A DNA stretch of 64,000 nucleotides from an uncultured Eubacteriales bacterium (GCA_948933715.1 CAQZPH010000002.1:1-64000), one strand, 5' to 3'; positions 32,864 to 44,761 are shown, counted from the stretch's first letter. Translations and numbers: made by a program. Notes: generated from the sequence alone by a model not told the origin.

Positions 32864-33508
32864 TTAGCTAAACTTTAGTTTTTCTATAGTGGATTTCATA
32901 TCCGGGCTTTTAAAAATGTGCGTACCTGCAACACAAACATCTGCACCAGACTCTGCTGCAACTTTTGCAGTAGCTTCATTTATCCCACCATCTACTTCTA
33001 CTTCTATCTTTAGGTTTCGTTTTATTATTTCTTCTTTTATTAATCTTACTTTCTCCATCATTTCTCCGATAAACGACTGCCCACCAAAACCTGGTTCCAC
33101 TGTCATAATAAGAACTAGATCTAATGAATCTAAATACTTAAAAATCTCCGAGACAGGCGTATTCGGCTTTACTGATAACCCCGCTTTAACCCCATACGAT
33201 TTTATTAAATTTATGGTCTTTTGTACATTTTTTTCTGCTTCTACATGTATTGTTATTATGTCAGCCCCAGACTGCGCAAAATCTTTTATATACCTAGACG
33301 GTTCAGTTATCATTAAATGCACGTCAAACGGTAACGTAGTGTAAGAACGAATTGATTTTATTATTAAAGGACCCATAGTGATATTTTTTACAAATATCCC
33401 ATCCATCACATCTACATGTATATAATCAGCACCTGCATCTGTAACCTTCTTTATTTCTTCTCCTAGTTTTGAAAAATCACTTGATAATATAGACGGTGCT
33501 ACTTTCAT
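32864..33508 (-). CDS. rpe: Ribulose-phosphate 3-epimerase
   Basis: A 214-residue TIM-barrel enzyme of the pentose phosphate pathway. APSILSSDFSKLGEEI, DYIHVDVMDGIFVKNITMGP, DVHLMITEP, MTVEPGFGGQSFIGEMMEKV and EVDGGINEATA carry the metal and phosphate-binding residues (His, Asp, His, Asp all present). Length is normal. It is downstream of gyrA but separated by about 184 bases with a gyrA terminator, so it likely has its own promoter. Confidence 0.96.
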   Translation of the reverse strand: MKVAPSILSSDFSKLGEEIKKVTDAGADYIHVDVMDGIFVKNITMGPLIIKSIRSYTTLPFDVHLMITEPSRYIKDFAQSGADIITIHVEAEKNVQKTINLIKSYGVKAGLSVKPNTPVSEIFKYLDSLDLVLIMTVEPGFGGQSFIGEMMEKVRLIKEEIIKRNLKIEVEVDGGINEATAKVAAESGADVCVAGTHIFKSPDMKSTIEKLKFS

Positions 33509-33604
33509 GGTAAACTACTCCTTTCCGTGGGTTAGTTAAAGCTCCAAAATAAAATTTGCTGCTATCTTTATCACAAATTATATTAAATGCAATAAAAATT
33601 TTAA

Positions 33605-33640
33605 GCGGAAACGTTCTTATATATAAATGAACGCCTCCGC
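33605..33640 (-). terminator. Terminator after gyrA
   Basis: Imperfect stem GCGGAAACGTTC / GAACGCCTCCGC around an AT loop, 53 bases past the gyrA stop on the minus strand and followed there by TTAAAATTTTTATT. Confidence 0.65.
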
Positions 33641-33692
33641 CCTCCAATCTTTTTTTCCACAAACTTTTAAAAAATCGTTGAAAACTTTATCT

Positions 33693-36203
33693 TTATTTAA
33701 CTTCTGTGGTCTCGTTTATTTGTTCTGGGTTATCATTCTGCATCTCATCACTAGCAGAATCAATAATATCTTCATGCGGAGCATTTGCAACAGCCACAAT
33801 TCTATTATCGCCATTAATTCTCATTAACCGAACACCCTTTGACGGACGGGCACAAGTTCTAATTGAATTAGATTCAATTCGGATAATGATTCCATTTTGC
33901 GAAATTAGAATAATATCTTCATCTAAAGAGACCATCTTAATCGATGCTACGTCGCCATATTTTGCAATATGATAGTTTGTAATACCCTTACCGCCACGCA
34001 TCTGAAGCCTATAGTCACTAATTTTAGATAACCTACCATACCCAGTTTCTGAAACAGTCAAGACCATTTTATCCTTATTCACTGGGCTCATGCCAACAAC
34101 TTTATCATCGTGACGTAATGTTATAGCTTTAACACCTCTTGCAGTTCTTCCCACAGCTCTTACATCAGTCTCGCAGAATCTTATTGCCATACCTTTTCTT
34201 GTGGCAACTAATAATTCCGTCTGACCATCTGTTACGCTTACCCATGCAAGTTCATCACCCTCATCAAGATCAATTGCAATAAGTCCACCTTTTCTAGCGG
34301 TATCGTAAGCGCTCAACAATGTCCTTTTTATAATACCAGATTTCGTTACCATAACTAAATATTTATCTTCTTCAAATTGAGATACTTTTATCATTGAAGT
34401 TACTTTTTCATCCGGCATTATCGGTAATAAGTTAGCAACGTTGGTTCCCTTAGATATTCTTGATCCTTCTGGAATCTCATAGCACTTTAAGCGATATGTT
34501 CTTCCAAAATTAGTAAAGAACATTACATAGTCATGGCTATTGATGATAAACATTTCAGATGCCACGTCTTCTTCTCTGCGGCTCATTCCAGCAATACCTT
34601 TACCGCCACGTCTTTGAATTTTATATGTATCCATCTTTTGACGCTTTAGATATCCAAAGTTCGTTAAAGTTAAAACGCATTCTTCTTCTGGAATTAAATC
34701 TTCTATGTCAACTTCACCGGTTACAGCCATGATTTTCGTTTTTCTCTCGTCACCAAAACGTTTTTTTATGGCACAGATTTCTTCTTTTAAAATATCTAAA
34801 AGCTTTGATTTATCTCCTAGAATTCCTAAAAGTTCTGCTATTTTTTGCTCCAGCGATTCTAGTTCTTCTTCGATCTTACCACGCTCTAACCCTGTTAATT
34901 GACCGAGTCGCATTTGAACAATTGCCTGCGCTTGGATTTCATCAAGTTTAAAAGCTTCCATTAACTTTTCTTTACCTTCTGTTATCGACTTTGATGCCCG
35001 TAAAATGGCTATTACTTCATCGATGTGATCAAGCGCTATTTTTAATCCTTCAAGAATATGAGCACGTTCTTTTGCTTTATTTAATTCAAACTGTGTTCTT
35101 CTTGTTAACACTTCAATCTGGAAATCAATATAATGTGTTAGCATTTCTTTTAGCGTTAAAATTTTAGGAACACCATTTACTATTGCTAACATGATAACGC
35201 CAAACGTTGTTTGAAGCTGCGTATATGTATATAGCTGATTTAAAACCACTTGCGGGGATGCATCCCTTTTTAAGTCTATTCTTATATGCATACCGTCTCT
35301 GTCTGAGTGGTCTTCAATGTTAGAAATTCCATCAATTCTTTTGTCTTTTACTAAATCAGCTATGCTTTCACAAAGTCTAGCTTTATTAACTTGATAAGGT
35401 AGCTCTGTTATAACGATTTTGTATCGTGAATTTTTATCTTCAACTATTTCAGCGCAGGCTCTTACGGTTATTTTTCCTCTACCGGTTGCATAAGCTGCAC
35501 GGATTCCACTGTGCCCCATTATCTGTGCACCCGTTGGAAAGTCTGGCCCTTTTATGTATTCCATCAGCTCTGCTAACTCAGCTTCTGGGTTATCTATTAA
35601 ACAGCATATGGCATCTATTACTTCACCTAAATTGTGCGGCGGAATATTAGTTGCCATTCCTACTGCTATGCCCGTTGATCCATTAACGAGTAAGTTTGGA
35701 AACCTTGAGGGTAATACCTCTGGCTCTTTCAAACGGTCATCATAGTTTGGCATAAAATCTACAGTATCTTTTTCAATGTCTGTAAGCATCTCTACTGAAA
35801 TCTTACTCATTTTCGACTCAGTATAACGATATGCTGCAGGTGGGTCTCCGTCAACCGAGCCAAAGTTTCCGTGCCCATCAACTAGCATATATCTCATGGA
35901 AAAATCTTGCGCTAGCCTTACAAGTGCATCATAAACCGATGCATCTCCATGTGGATGATACCTTCCTAGCACAGATCCTACGGTATCTGCACATTTTCTA
36001 TATGCTTTGTCTGGTCCTAACCCATTTTCAAATAGCGTATACAAAATTCTTCTATGCACTGGCTTTAAACCGTCTCGCACATCAGGTAATGCTCTTGCTA
36101 CTATTACTGACATTGAATAATCAAGAAATGATTTCTTCATTTCTTTTTCTATGTCTACTTCTATTATTTTAGGTTCTATTACGTTGTTTTCTTCGGTACT
36201 CAA
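33693..36203 (-). CDS. gyrA: DNA gyrase subunit A
   Basis: An 836-residue gyrase A. The active-site tyrosine lies in [11 protein letters not shown], and [20 protein letters not shown] and [20 protein letters not shown] form the breakage-reunion core. The GyrA box QRRGGKG (after YKI, residues ~535) marks it as gyrase rather than topoisomerase IV. The C-terminal beta-pinwheel repeats follow ([20 protein letters not shown]). I start at the TTG at 36203, seven bases after GAGGTG; the GTG three codons upstream lies inside that site. Last gene of the dnaA-gyrA leftward cluster. Confidence 0.95.
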   Translation of the reverse strand: MSTEENNVIEPKIIEVDIEKEMKKSFLDYSMSVIVARALPDVRDGLKPVHRRILYTLFENGLGPDKAYRKCADTVGSVLGRYHPHGDASVYDALVRLAQDFSMRYMLVDGHGNFGSVDGDPPAAYRYTESKMSKISVEMLTDIEKDTVDFMPNYDDRLKEPEVLPSRFPNLLVNGSTGIAVGMATNIPPHNLGEVIDAICCLIDNPEAELAELMEYIKGPDFPTGAQIMGHSGIRAAYATGRGKITVRACAEIVEDKNSRYKIVITELPYQVNKARLCESIADLVKDKRIDGISNIEDHSDRDGMHIRIDLKRDASPQVVLNQLYTYTQLQTTFGVIMLAIVNGVPKILTLKEMLTHYIDFQIEVLTRRTQFELNKAKERAHILEGLKIALDHIDEVIAILRASKSITEGKEKLMEAFKLDEIQAQAIVQMRLGQLTGLERGKIEEELESLEQKIAELLGILGDKSKLLDILKEEICAIKKRFGDERKTKIMAVTGEVDIEDLIPEEECVLTLTNFGYLKRQKMDTYKIQRRGGKGIAGMSRREEDVASEMFIINSHDYVMFFTNFGRTYRLKCYEIPEGSRISKGTNVANLLPIMPDEKVTSMIKVSQFEEDKYLVMVTKSGIIKRTLLSAYDTARKGGLIAIDLDEGDELAWVSVTDGQTELLVATRKGMAIRFCETDVRAVGRTARGVKAITLRHDDKVVGMSPVNKDKMVLTVSETGYGRLSKISDYRLQMRGGKGITNYHIAKYGDVASIKMVSLDEDIILISQNGIIIRIESNSIRTCARPSKGVRLMRINGDNRIVAVANAPHEDIIDSASDEMQNDNPEQINETTEVK

Positions 36204-36251
36204 ATAAGCCACCTCTTCTTTGTTCTTTAAAAACTTCTGCTTTTATTTCTT

Positions 36252-36983
36252 TTACTCTTCCTCTTTTGGAAGCGTTCCTGCAATAATCATTCCCTGAACG
36301 TCTGCTAAGAAATCTGGTTCAATAGCTCTTACTGGAATTATAAAAAGCTTTTCTTGTGGCAAATAAATTAAAAACATATCGTTAAATTCCTCAAAGCTAC
36401 AAGATCCATCAAGTGGTATTTTCCAACTTGCTACACCGCTATCCACTTCTATTTCATCTGGATAAATCTCAACTGATAATTTTCTTCCGGTTGTTAATTT
36501 TTCTGCATTAAACTTAACAAATAACCGCGGGACAAAAATCACACCTAAAATTAAACATACCGATATCATCCCTAAAATGAGATTCAGGTTATTTTTTGTA
36601 ATATAAAACAAAATAAAAAATATTGCCGATAAAACTGCAAGTAAGCATGTTTCTACAATTGAACGAACACCGTTAAACCTATACATTCCGCTATGTTTAA
36701 GGCAAGATATAATCTCATCCTTTTTTAAAGCATATCCAAACTTTATGCCCGCATATTGTTCTTCATATTCCTCAGCGTCATCATTCTCTACAAATTCTGA
36801 TTCAGAACCATCCCAATTAGATTCACGTTCTTCGGATTCACTATCATTATCTGCCAACATCAATTCTGTTTCTATTTTTTCTTCATCATTCATTGTTGAC
36901 GTGGCACCTATCGTATTGTCCTCTGCTAAATCATCTTTGTTAGTACTACTGTCAACAGGAATATTTCCATCATGCTCTTTCAT
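36252..36983 (-). CDS. Membrane protein with acidic N-terminus and YcxB-like C-terminus
   Basis: A 243-residue protein located between gyrB and gyrA, an unusual insertion in this gene order. The first ~75 residues are Asp/Glu/Ser-rich, disordered. Two hydrophobic helices at about 117-137 and 141-160 (CLLAVLSAIFFILFYI and LNLILGMISVCLILG) follow. The last ~75 residues (LSVEIYPDEIEVDSGVASWK, MFLIYLPQEKLFIIPVRAIE) resemble the YcxB-like domain of small Firmicutes membrane proteins. Function is unknown. GAGGAGAAT precedes the ATG. Confidence 0.75.
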   Translation of the reverse strand: MKEHDGNIPVDSSTNKDDLAEDNTIGATSTMNDEEKIETELMLADNDSESEERESNWDGSESEFVENDDAEEYEEQYAGIKFGYALKKDEIISCLKHSGMYRFNGVRSIVETCLLAVLSAIFFILFYITKNNLNLILGMISVCLILGVIFVPRLFVKFNAEKLTTGRKLSVEIYPDEIEVDSGVASWKIPLDGSCSFEEFNDMFLIYLPQEKLFIIPVRAIEPDFLADVQGMIIAGTLPKEEE

Positions 36984-37022
36984 TATATTCTCCTCTAATT
37001 TTAATTTTTATATATACAAAAT

Positions 37023-38978
<1,956 letters not shown>

Positions 38979-39028
38979 TTATCCCTACCGTGTAATATCT
39001 GCTTCCTACAATTTATTAAAGTTATTTT

Positions 39029-39334
39029 TTATTCACTGCTATTCTTTTTTAGTTCCACGAAATTCGGAACCTGAGCGTAAAAGGCTGCAAACAATGCCAA
39101 TATAAGAATAGTTCCCCATAGGTAGCTTCTTATAAAAAGTGAAAAAAGCGTTATAACTATAGCAATCATGATGTACAAAATCTTAGCAAGATCCCTTATT
39201 CTGTCGCTAAAAATTACGTGCGAAACTTTTAAGCAATTATCACAAACATATTCTCGATGTGTTTTTATTTGAAATGCTTGTAAAAAATCTAGCTGGTCCT
39301 TGCAGTATGGACATACGGGCATTTTTCTTTTCAT
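39029..39334 (-). CDS. Small zinc-ribbon membrane protein
   Basis: A 101-residue protein with an N-terminal zinc ribbon (PVCPYCKDQLDF and YVCDNCLKVS, two CxxC) and two transmembrane helices (about residues 53-71 and 75-92, ILYIMIAIVITLFSLFI and WGTILILALFAAF). I start at the ATG at 39334 with GAGGTGATT; the GTG at 39343 sits in that site. Unnamed; similar small proteins occur in clostridial origin regions. Lies between remB and gyrB, both leftward. Confidence 0.75.
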   Translation of the reverse strand: MKRKMPVCPYCKDQLDFLQAFQIKTHREYVCDNCLKVSHVIFSDRIRDLAKILYIMIAIVITLFSLFIRSYLWGTILILALFAAFYAQVPNFVELKKNSSE

Positions 39335-39356
39335 GCTAATCACCTCTTACTATTAC

Positions 39357-39632
39357 TCATCCTTTTTGAAATTCCAGTGGACCATTTTCGTATCTCTTTT
39401 CAAGCGTAGACGATGCAAGTGGACTTATAAAAACTTTTGTTTTTTCTTGCCTTTTACACAAGATGAACGACTTTGGTAAATCATACGAAGATACATTAAT
39501 CACTTTGTTTTCTTTTTCTGCATTTGAGAGATACTGTTTTGTTGTTTTTCCAACTGTGCTGGTATCAAGGTCAAAAATCCCCACAACATCCTTTGAACAA
39601 ACTATAACATTTTGACCCAAATGTAAATACAT
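39357..39632 (-). CDS. remB: Extracellular matrix regulator RemB-like (DUF370)
   Basis: A 91-residue DUF370 protein. MYLHLGQNVIVCSKDVVGIF and IFDLDTSTVGKTTKQYLSN match YaaB/RemB of Bacillus, found at the same site between recF and gyrB. The related RemA is a DNA-binding regulator of matrix genes; RemB's own activity is poorly defined. AAAGGTG before the ATG. The role is inferred from position and family. Confidence 0.88.
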   Translation of the reverse strand: MYLHLGQNVIVCSKDVVGIFDLDTSTVGKTTKQYLSNAEKENKVINVSSYDLPKSFILCKRQEKTKVFISPLASSTLEKRYENGPLEFQKG

Positions 39633-39656
39633 AAAAACACCTTTTCCTTTTAAGTC

Positions 39657-40763
39657 TCAAGATTTAATTTGCACATTTCCTCCTAAGACCTCGAAAATAT
39701 ATCCTTTCACTAAACGTTTACTGAGGTCTGGTTCACAACAAGTTATAAAAACCTGCTTTTCTGAAATAGAGTTAAGAAGATAGTTCTGACGATTCTCATC
39801 AAGTTCGCTTAAAACATCGTCTAGCAAAATTATAGGCATTTCTCCTCTTATTTCTTTTACTATCTCAGCTTCTGCTAATTTTAAAGCTAATACTATGCTT
39901 CTTTGCTGCCCTTGCGACGAAAATATCCGTGCGGATTTTCCATCTATCTTTAAATCAAGATCATCTCTGTGTGGACCTTTTGTAGTGAACCCTAATGCAA
40001 TGTCTTCGGTGCGGGACTCTTCTAATTTCTTTTTTAGTTCCTCTTTTATTTTAAATTTATCTTTAACATCTTCAGCACTGATACTTGACTTATATTGCAA
40101 GCTTAATTTTTCTTTTTTAGAAGATAGCCCCATATAAAACTCAGACGCTAGCCCTTTTAATTTTTCTGCATAAGAAATTCTGCTGCAGGTTATCTCTGCG
40201 CCATACTCTGCTAACTTTTCTTCCCATATATCAAGCGTATCAATAAGATTATTGCTCTTTTTTAGGGTTCTTAAAAGCACATTCCTTTGAGATAAAATGT
40301 GATTATACTTAAGCAAATACTCTGCGTACATTGGTTGGGTTTGGCATATTGCCGTGTCAAGAAACTTTCTTCTAAGGCCTGGTCCTTCTTTTATAAGTGC
40401 TAAATGTTCTGGTGAGAAACATACTGCGCATATCTTCCCAACTAAAGAAGACGGTGTTTTCTGCGCAACTTTATTTATCTTAACAGTCCTTTTCCCTGAG
40501 ACTATGTCTATACTAAACGTCTGTAATCTTTCCCCAGCACTAGCTTTCATAAAAAGGCTTGCCTTTTTTTCTCCAAAAGAGATCAAATCACTGTCTTTTG
40601 ATCCTTTAAACGATCGGCCCCCAGTAAAAATCCATATAGATTCAAGGAAATTAGTTTTCCCCTGTGCATTATCTCCACAAATTATATTGATTCCCTCACA
40701 TGGAATAATTGTATTGTCCTTTAAGTTACGATAATTCTCATAAGAAATCTCTTGTATATTCAA
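39657..40763 (-). CDS. recF: DNA replication and repair protein RecF
   Basis: A 368-residue SMC-like ATPase that helps load RecA at gaps. Walker A GDNAQGKTNFLESIWI, signature region FSSQGQQRSIVLALKLAEAE and Walker B MPIILLDDVLSELDENR are present. TTG start at 40763 with GAGGAAAAA ahead, five bases before the stop-side of the S4-domain gene. Standard position in the dnaA-dnaN-S4-recF operon. Confidence 0.95.
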   Translation of the reverse strand: MNIQEISYENYRNLKDNTIIPCEGINIICGDNAQGKTNFLESIWIFTGGRSFKGSKDSDLISFGEKKASLFMKASAGERLQTFSIDIVSGKRTVKINKVAQKTPSSLVGKICAVCFSPEHLALIKEGPGLRRKFLDTAICQTQPMYAEYLLKYNHILSQRNVLLRTLKKSNNLIDTLDIWEEKLAEYGAEITCSRISYAEKLKGLASEFYMGLSSKKEKLSLQYKSSISAEDVKDKFKIKEELKKKLEESRTEDIALGFTTKGPHRDDLDLKIDGKSARIFSSQGQQRSIVLALKLAEAEIVKEIRGEMPIILLDDVLSELDENRQNYLLNSISEKQVFITCCEPDLSKRLVKGYIFEVLGGNVQIKS

Positions 40764-40767
40764 GACT

Positions 40768-40989
40768 TTATTTTTCCTCTATTTCATATATGGCAGCATC
40801 AGTTTCGATAATGTCACCTGGTTTTAACTTTCTTCCCCTTGCCATACAAAGTTCCCCGTTTACTTTTATTCCCCCAGACTGTATTAACACCTTTGCTTGG
40901 CCGCCAGTTGGGGTTACTCCAGTGATCTTAAGAAGATTATCAAGCTTTATAAACGGCGTGTCAATCTTTATGGCCTTTTTACACTTCAT
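40768..40989 (-). CDS. yaaA: S4-domain RNA-binding protein YaaA
   Basis: A 73-residue protein with a single S4 domain (FIKLDNLLKITGVTPTGGQA, IQSGGIKVNGELCMARGRKL). The family (RlbA/YaaA) sits between dnaN and recF in Firmicutes and is implicated in ribosome assembly. Its ATG at 40989 lies inside the end of dnaN, overlapping by 11 bases; GAGGTTAAAA is the ribosome site, so it is translationally coupled. Confidence 0.93.
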   Translation of the reverse strand: MKCKKAIKIDTPFIKLDNLLKITGVTPTGGQAKVLIQSGGIKVNGELCMARGRKLKPGDIIETDAAIYEIEEK

Positions 40990-42094
40990 TTGTTTTTAAC
41001 CTCACCGGTAACACTAAGAAAACAAATGCATTTCCGTCAAGAGGCACGATCTTCATGGGACTTAGCGGCCCGTTTATTTGGATTTTTACCTCGTCACATT
41101 CAGTATTTTTTAAAGCATCAATTAAGTACCTATTGTTAAAGCCTATTTCTAAAGAGTCTCCCTGCATAGTTACAGTGGTTTCATCGTTGGCTTTTCCAAT
41201 TGTCGTAATGCAAGATATTTTTGCAGTGTTGTTCGCAAAAAGGCATCTTATGGGACTTTTTAAGCGATCGGTAACTACTAAAGAAACCCTATCAATACTT
41301 TCTATCATATTTTTTACGTTTACGACAATTTCTGTTGTATGCATTGATGGTATCGCTGCTTTATAATCTAGAAAATCACCTTCGAGTAATCTTGAAATTA
41401 CGTGATAATTTTCTATATGGAAGATTATATGCTTTTTACCTATCAAAATTTCCATATTTGTGTCGTCTGCATCTGGGATAAGTTTTAAAATTTCACTTAA
41501 GGTTTTTCCGGGTACTACGAAACTTAACTTTTTATCTGCGATAATAGGTTCTTTTCTCATTGCTAACCTATAGCCGTCTACTGAGATCAATTTCAGTTCC
41601 GTTTCGTCAGACTCAAATAAAGTTCCTGTGTTGATTGGTTTTGCATCGGTTTCAGAGGTTGCAAATAAGGTTTGCCTTATCATCCCCTTTAAAAGAGTGC
41701 AATCTATCATCATTTTTTCAGCATCGGTTACCTTTGGAATTTCAGGATAGTCCTCAGGAGGAATACCAACAATTGAAAATACTGCTGGGCCACTTTTTAT
41801 TGTGACCATCAATTTTTCATCTGAGGTTATTGTTATCGTTTCTGCTGGTGCTTTCCTTATTATGTCTGAGAGTATTTTTGCATTTAAAACGATATTTCCG
41901 TTTTCCTCTACCTTTGCTGGAACATGAGTCATGATTCCAAGTTCCAGATCATAGCCACACAAAGTGACACTTTGATCATCTGCTGCTTTTATAAGAATTC
42001 CCTCAAGAGCTGTCAAACATGATTTAGTCGATACTGCTTTTTGAACATTTACAACAGCTTCAACAATGGTTTGCCTGTCACAGGTTATTTTCAT
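40979..42094 (-). CDS. dnaN: DNA polymerase III beta subunit (sliding clamp)
   Basis: A 371-residue beta clamp of three similar domains (MKITCDRQTIVEAVVNVQKA; ADAKPINTGTLFESDETELK; a C-terminal FVFLVLPVRLK ending, which resembles the IMPMRL loop). I start at the ATG at 42094 with GAGGTG; the ATG at 42127 adds 11 residues without support. 308 bases separate it from dnaA, a region with DnaA-box-like sites. Confidence 0.96.
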   Translation of the reverse strand: MKITCDRQTIVEAVVNVQKAVSTKSCLTALEGILIKAADDQSVTLCGYDLELGIMTHVPAKVEENGNIVLNAKILSDIIRKAPAETITITSDEKLMVTIKSGPAVFSIVGIPPEDYPEIPKVTDAEKMMIDCTLLKGMIRQTLFATSETDAKPINTGTLFESDETELKLISVDGYRLAMRKEPIIADKKLSFVVPGKTLSEILKLIPDADDTNMEILIGKKHIIFHIENYHVISRLLEGDFLDYKAAIPSMHTTEIVVNVKNMIESIDRVSLVVTDRLKSPIRCLFANNTAKISCITTIGKANDETTVTMQGDSLEIGFNNRYLIDALKNTECDEVKIQINGPLSPMKIVPLDGNAFVFLVLPVRLKTNEV

Positions 42095-42402
42095 TAGGAA
42101 CACCTCTTTTTTGAAATATAATAGCAATAATAGCTTTAAATTTTAGTAATAATAGTAGGGGCTGTTAATTTGTTAATTTATATGGACAACCCTATAAATT
42201 AAGCGATTTGAGTTTTTTATAAGGAACAGTTTGATTTTTGTGGAAAGTTCGATGAGATTTCACCGGGTTTATTTTTTATCAACACCTATGTTAATAATTT
42301 TCTGTGGAATGTTGAGAAAAAGTTAAAAAGTTTGAAATCCGAAAATTGTTGTTTCAACGGATTTTGTTGAAAAGTTTAAATATTGTTAACTTTTTCACAA
42401 AA
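42095..42402. other. dnaA-dnaN intergenic region with DnaA-box-like sites
   Basis: 308 bases without a gene. It has box-like sequences TTGTGGAAA (42239-42247), TTATCAACA (42276-42284) and TGTGGAA (42303-42309), each one to two bases from the DnaA consensus, plus a hairpin near 42337-42372 (TCCGAAAATTGTTG / CAACGGATTTTGTTG-like). It could be the second half of a bipartite oriC, as in Bacillus. Confidence 0.5.
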
Positions 42403-43722
42403 TCATCTATCTCGAATATTTTTTATAATATCCTCGATCATTGCTTTAGCTTTGGAATCTTTTTTCATCATTTTTTCAGTCTGCTGTATGGCATACACAA
42501 TAGTTGAATGGTCGCGTCCTCCAAATTCAGAACCAAGTGAAGTCATAGACATCTGAGTTATTTCCCTTGCTATATATATAGCAATTTGACGAGCGTTTGA
42601 TATGCTTGAAGCTCTTTTTGATGAGCGAATATCATTAGCTGAGACTCCATAAGTGCGGGCTACTTCTTCAATAATTTTTTCTACCGTCAAAGGTGGCGGC
42701 TGATCGTTATTTAAAATGTCTGAAATGGCCGCCTGTGCAGTAGACATTCCGGGTGTATCGCCTTGCAAAAGATAATATGCTTTCATTTTCTTTACAGCAC
42801 CTTCAAGCTGCCGGATATTGGTTTTGAGTTTTGTGGCTATGTATTCTGATACATTATTTGGAATTTCTATATCTAAAAGTTCTGCTTTTCTTTTTATTAT
42901 TGCGATTCGAGTTTCAAAATCCGGTGGTTGAATGTCTGCAATAAGACCCCATTCAAAACGAGTTCTAAGTCGATCTTCTAGTGTTTGAATTTCTTTCGGG
43001 GGCCTATCTGACGTTAAGACAATTTGCTTGTTTGCTTCATATAGTGTGTTAAATGTATGGAAAAATTCTTCTTGCGTTGAATCCTTGCCAGCTATAAACT
43101 GAATATCGTCGACCAGTAGAATATCTGTTTTTCTATATTTTTGATGAAATTCTCTTGTTGTTCCTTTTCGAATAGAATCAATAAGTTCATTGGTGAATTC
43201 ATCACCTTTTATATAAAGGGTTCGCATCTCAGGATGCGTCTTTTTTATGTCATTACAAATTGCATAAAGCAAATGTGTTTTACCAAGCCCTGAGTTCCCA
43301 TATATAAATAATGGATTATATGAACCAGCGGGATTGGCTGCAACTGCAAGAGAAGCTGCATGCGCAAACTTATTTGAAGAACCAACGATATAAGTATCAA
43401 AATTAAGTTCAGGCACAGCGTCTATTGCAAGATTATCATTTTTTGGTGTTTTTTTCTCTCCGCTTGAGTTGGGTGTTACAAAACAGATATTAATTTCATT
43501 GGACCCAAAAATTTCCTCAAATGCACTATTTAGAAGTGGTGTGTAGCACCGAGTTAGGGTTTGTCTGTGAAATTCGTTTGGTACCATGAGTGTGGCGTCC
43601 CCAGTTTCAAAATCGATGTTAACTGGCTCAATTCGACTAATCCAAGTTTTGTAGGCAACATCAGTTATGCGAGTCTTACAGTATGAACAGATAAGTTCCC
43701 AAGCCTCGTTAAAAGATTCCAT
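42403..43722 (-). CDS. dnaA: Chromosomal replication initiator DnaA
   Basis: A 439-residue AAA+ initiator. Domain I helices at the N-terminus (WELICSYCKTRITDVAYKTW), a short linker (domain II), Walker A GNSGLGKTHLLYAI, Walker B ILLVDDIQFIAGKD, sensor region PPKEIQTLEDRLRTRFEWGL, and the C-terminal helix-turn-helix with GGRDHSTIVYAI, which reads DnaA boxes. GGAGG precedes the ATG. First gene of the leftward replication cluster. Confidence 0.97.
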   Translation of the reverse strand: MESFNEAWELICSYCKTRITDVAYKTWISRIEPVNIDFETGDATLMVPNEFHRQTLTRCYTPLLNSAFEEIFGSNEINICFVTPNSSGEKKTPKNDNLAIDAVPELNFDTYIVGSSNKFAHAASLAVAANPAGSYNPLFIYGNSGLGKTHLLYAICNDIKKTHPEMRTLYIKGDEFTNELIDSIRKGTTREFHQKYRKTDILLVDDIQFIAGKDSTQEEFFHTFNTLYEANKQIVLTSDRPPKEIQTLEDRLRTRFEWGLIADIQPPDFETRIAIIKRKAELLDIEIPNNVSEYIATKLKTNIRQLEGAVKKMKAYYLLQGDTPGMSTAQAAISDILNNDQPPPLTVEKIIEEVARTYGVSANDIRSSKRASSISNARQIAIYIAREITQMSMTSLGSEFGGRDHSTIVYAIQQTEKMMKKDSKAKAMIEDIIKNIRDR

Positions 43723-44070
43723 TTTTTCATTTAACCTCCGGATTATTTTTTAATGTCTTTTTTTCTTGTAATTTTCTTAACTTTTTAATATCCAATACAA
43801 AATAAAATGCAAGAACAAGCTCTAAAAGTGCTTAAAAAGCTAGATAGGAAACAGGGCTTTTCCCAAAAGGGAAAACCGAATAAGCCTCAATTTGCCTGGT
43901 TTTTAGACATATAGAGACCATTTTCTATTTCAAGATAAATTTATACATTATCCAGTGTAACACAATTGAATATTTTTTTCAAACTAAAATTTTTCCACAA
44001 TTTTTGTACAAATAAACAAAAAATTGTCAAAACAAAGATGCAATATCTTTATGTTGATTGTTAGTTTCAG
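43723..44070. other. Candidate oriC region between dnaA and rpmH
   Basis: About 350 bases between divergent dnaA and rpmH: strongly AT-rich, with one DnaA-box-like TTTTCCACA (43991-43999) and a hairpin CTTTTCCC / GGGAAAA (43857-43876). The strand switch, dnaA, and the rpmH promoter all point here for initiation, but I see few perfect boxes, so the exact unwinding site is uncertain. Confidence 0.5.
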
Positions 44071-44100
44071 TTGACAAATCAGGTTGGCTTGAGATATAAT
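44071..44100 (+). promoter_or_regulatory. Promoter of rpmH-rnpA
   Basis: TTGACA (44071-44076), 18-base spacer, TATAAT (44095-44100): near-perfect vegetative promoter, 44 bases ahead of rpmH. Confidence 0.85.
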
Positions 44101-44143
44101 GTTAATTTGTAAGGTTATACGTTCGAAGGGGGGACTAGATTTT

Positions 44144-44278
44144 ATGTTGAGGACTTATCAGCCAAAAAAGCTTCATAGAAAAAAGGAGCATGGCTTTAGA
44201 AAAAGAATGTCAGATAGAAACGGTCGTAAAGTATTGGCTCGCAGAAGAGCAAAAGGTAGACATAGACTGTCTTACTAA
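44144..44278 (+). CDS. rpmH: 50S ribosomal protein L34
   Basis: A 44-residue L34, [20 protein letters not shown] through [18 protein letters not shown], at its family length. GGGGGG lies upstream of the ATG. It is too short for most ORF cut-offs. It starts the rightward rpmH-rnpA-yidD-yidC-jag-mnmE-mnmG-rsmG series. A hairpin follows immediately and may attenuate read-through into rnpA. Confidence 0.97.
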   Translation: MLRTYQPKKLHRKKEHGFRKRMSDRNGRKVLARRRAKGRHRLSY

Positions 44279-44282
44279 TTAT

Positions 44283-44313
44283 AAAGACCACTGTTTTTAT
44301 AAGTGGTCTTTAA
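44283..44313 (+). terminator. Hairpin between rpmH and rnpA, attenuator-like
   Basis: AAAGACCACT / AGTGGTCTTT, 10 bp, loop of nine bases, five bases after the rpmH stop, ending in TTTAA. It would separate high-level L34 from low-level RnpA expression. Confidence 0.7.
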
Positions 44314-44401
44314 TTGCCTATTGGGCATAATACACATATCGACACTTTTTTGTATTTGTATTAATAAGCATATCCATGTATGCGGAAGGTTCGATCTTTT
44401 T

Positions 44402-44761
44402 ATGAGTAAACTTGTCACTTTAAAAAAAAATAAAGATTTTAACAGATTATATGCAAAAGGTAAATCTTTTGTATCTCCATCACTAGTTGTGTATGTTTCT
44501 AGGAATAAACTAGGATTTACTAGAATTGGGATAACAACTAGCAAAAAAATCGGAAAAGCTGTTGACCGCAATAGAGCAAGACGTGTAATAAAAGAATCAT
44601 ATAGAAAAATTGCTCCATTTGTAAAAGATGGTATAGATATAGTTTTTGTGGCAAGAGGTAAAACAACACATGTAAAAAGTGATGTTGTTCTAAAAGCGAT
44701 GACAGAAATCCTTGAAAGTATAAGTGTATTACATATAAACGGGAAGGAAACTTGTGGGTAA
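44402..44761 (+). CDS. rnpA: Ribonuclease P protein component
   Basis: A 119-residue RnpA. The RNA-binding signature [14 protein letters not shown] is present, with [18 protein letters not shown] before it. I start at the ATG at 44402; the upstream ATG (44303) would add 33 residues and lies in the hairpin region, and rnpA products are ~110-120. Its stop lies inside yidD, overlapping by eight bases. Confidence 0.94.
   Translation: MSKLVTLKKNKDFNRLYAKGKSFVSPSLVVYVSRNKLGFTRIGITTSKKIGKAVDRNRARRVIKESYRKIAPFVKDGIDIVFVARGKTTHVKSDVVLKAMTEILESISVLHINGKETCG

Noticed and set aside
32758..32868. Three successive hairpins between the mecA-like gene and rpe as a cloverleaf
   Set aside because: No enclosing stem; the third hairpin overlaps the rpe stop. 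Two ordinary terminators explain the region.
33477..33662. 61-codon minus-strand frame between rpe and gyrA
   Set aside because: It overlaps the rpe start and the gyrA terminator hairpin.
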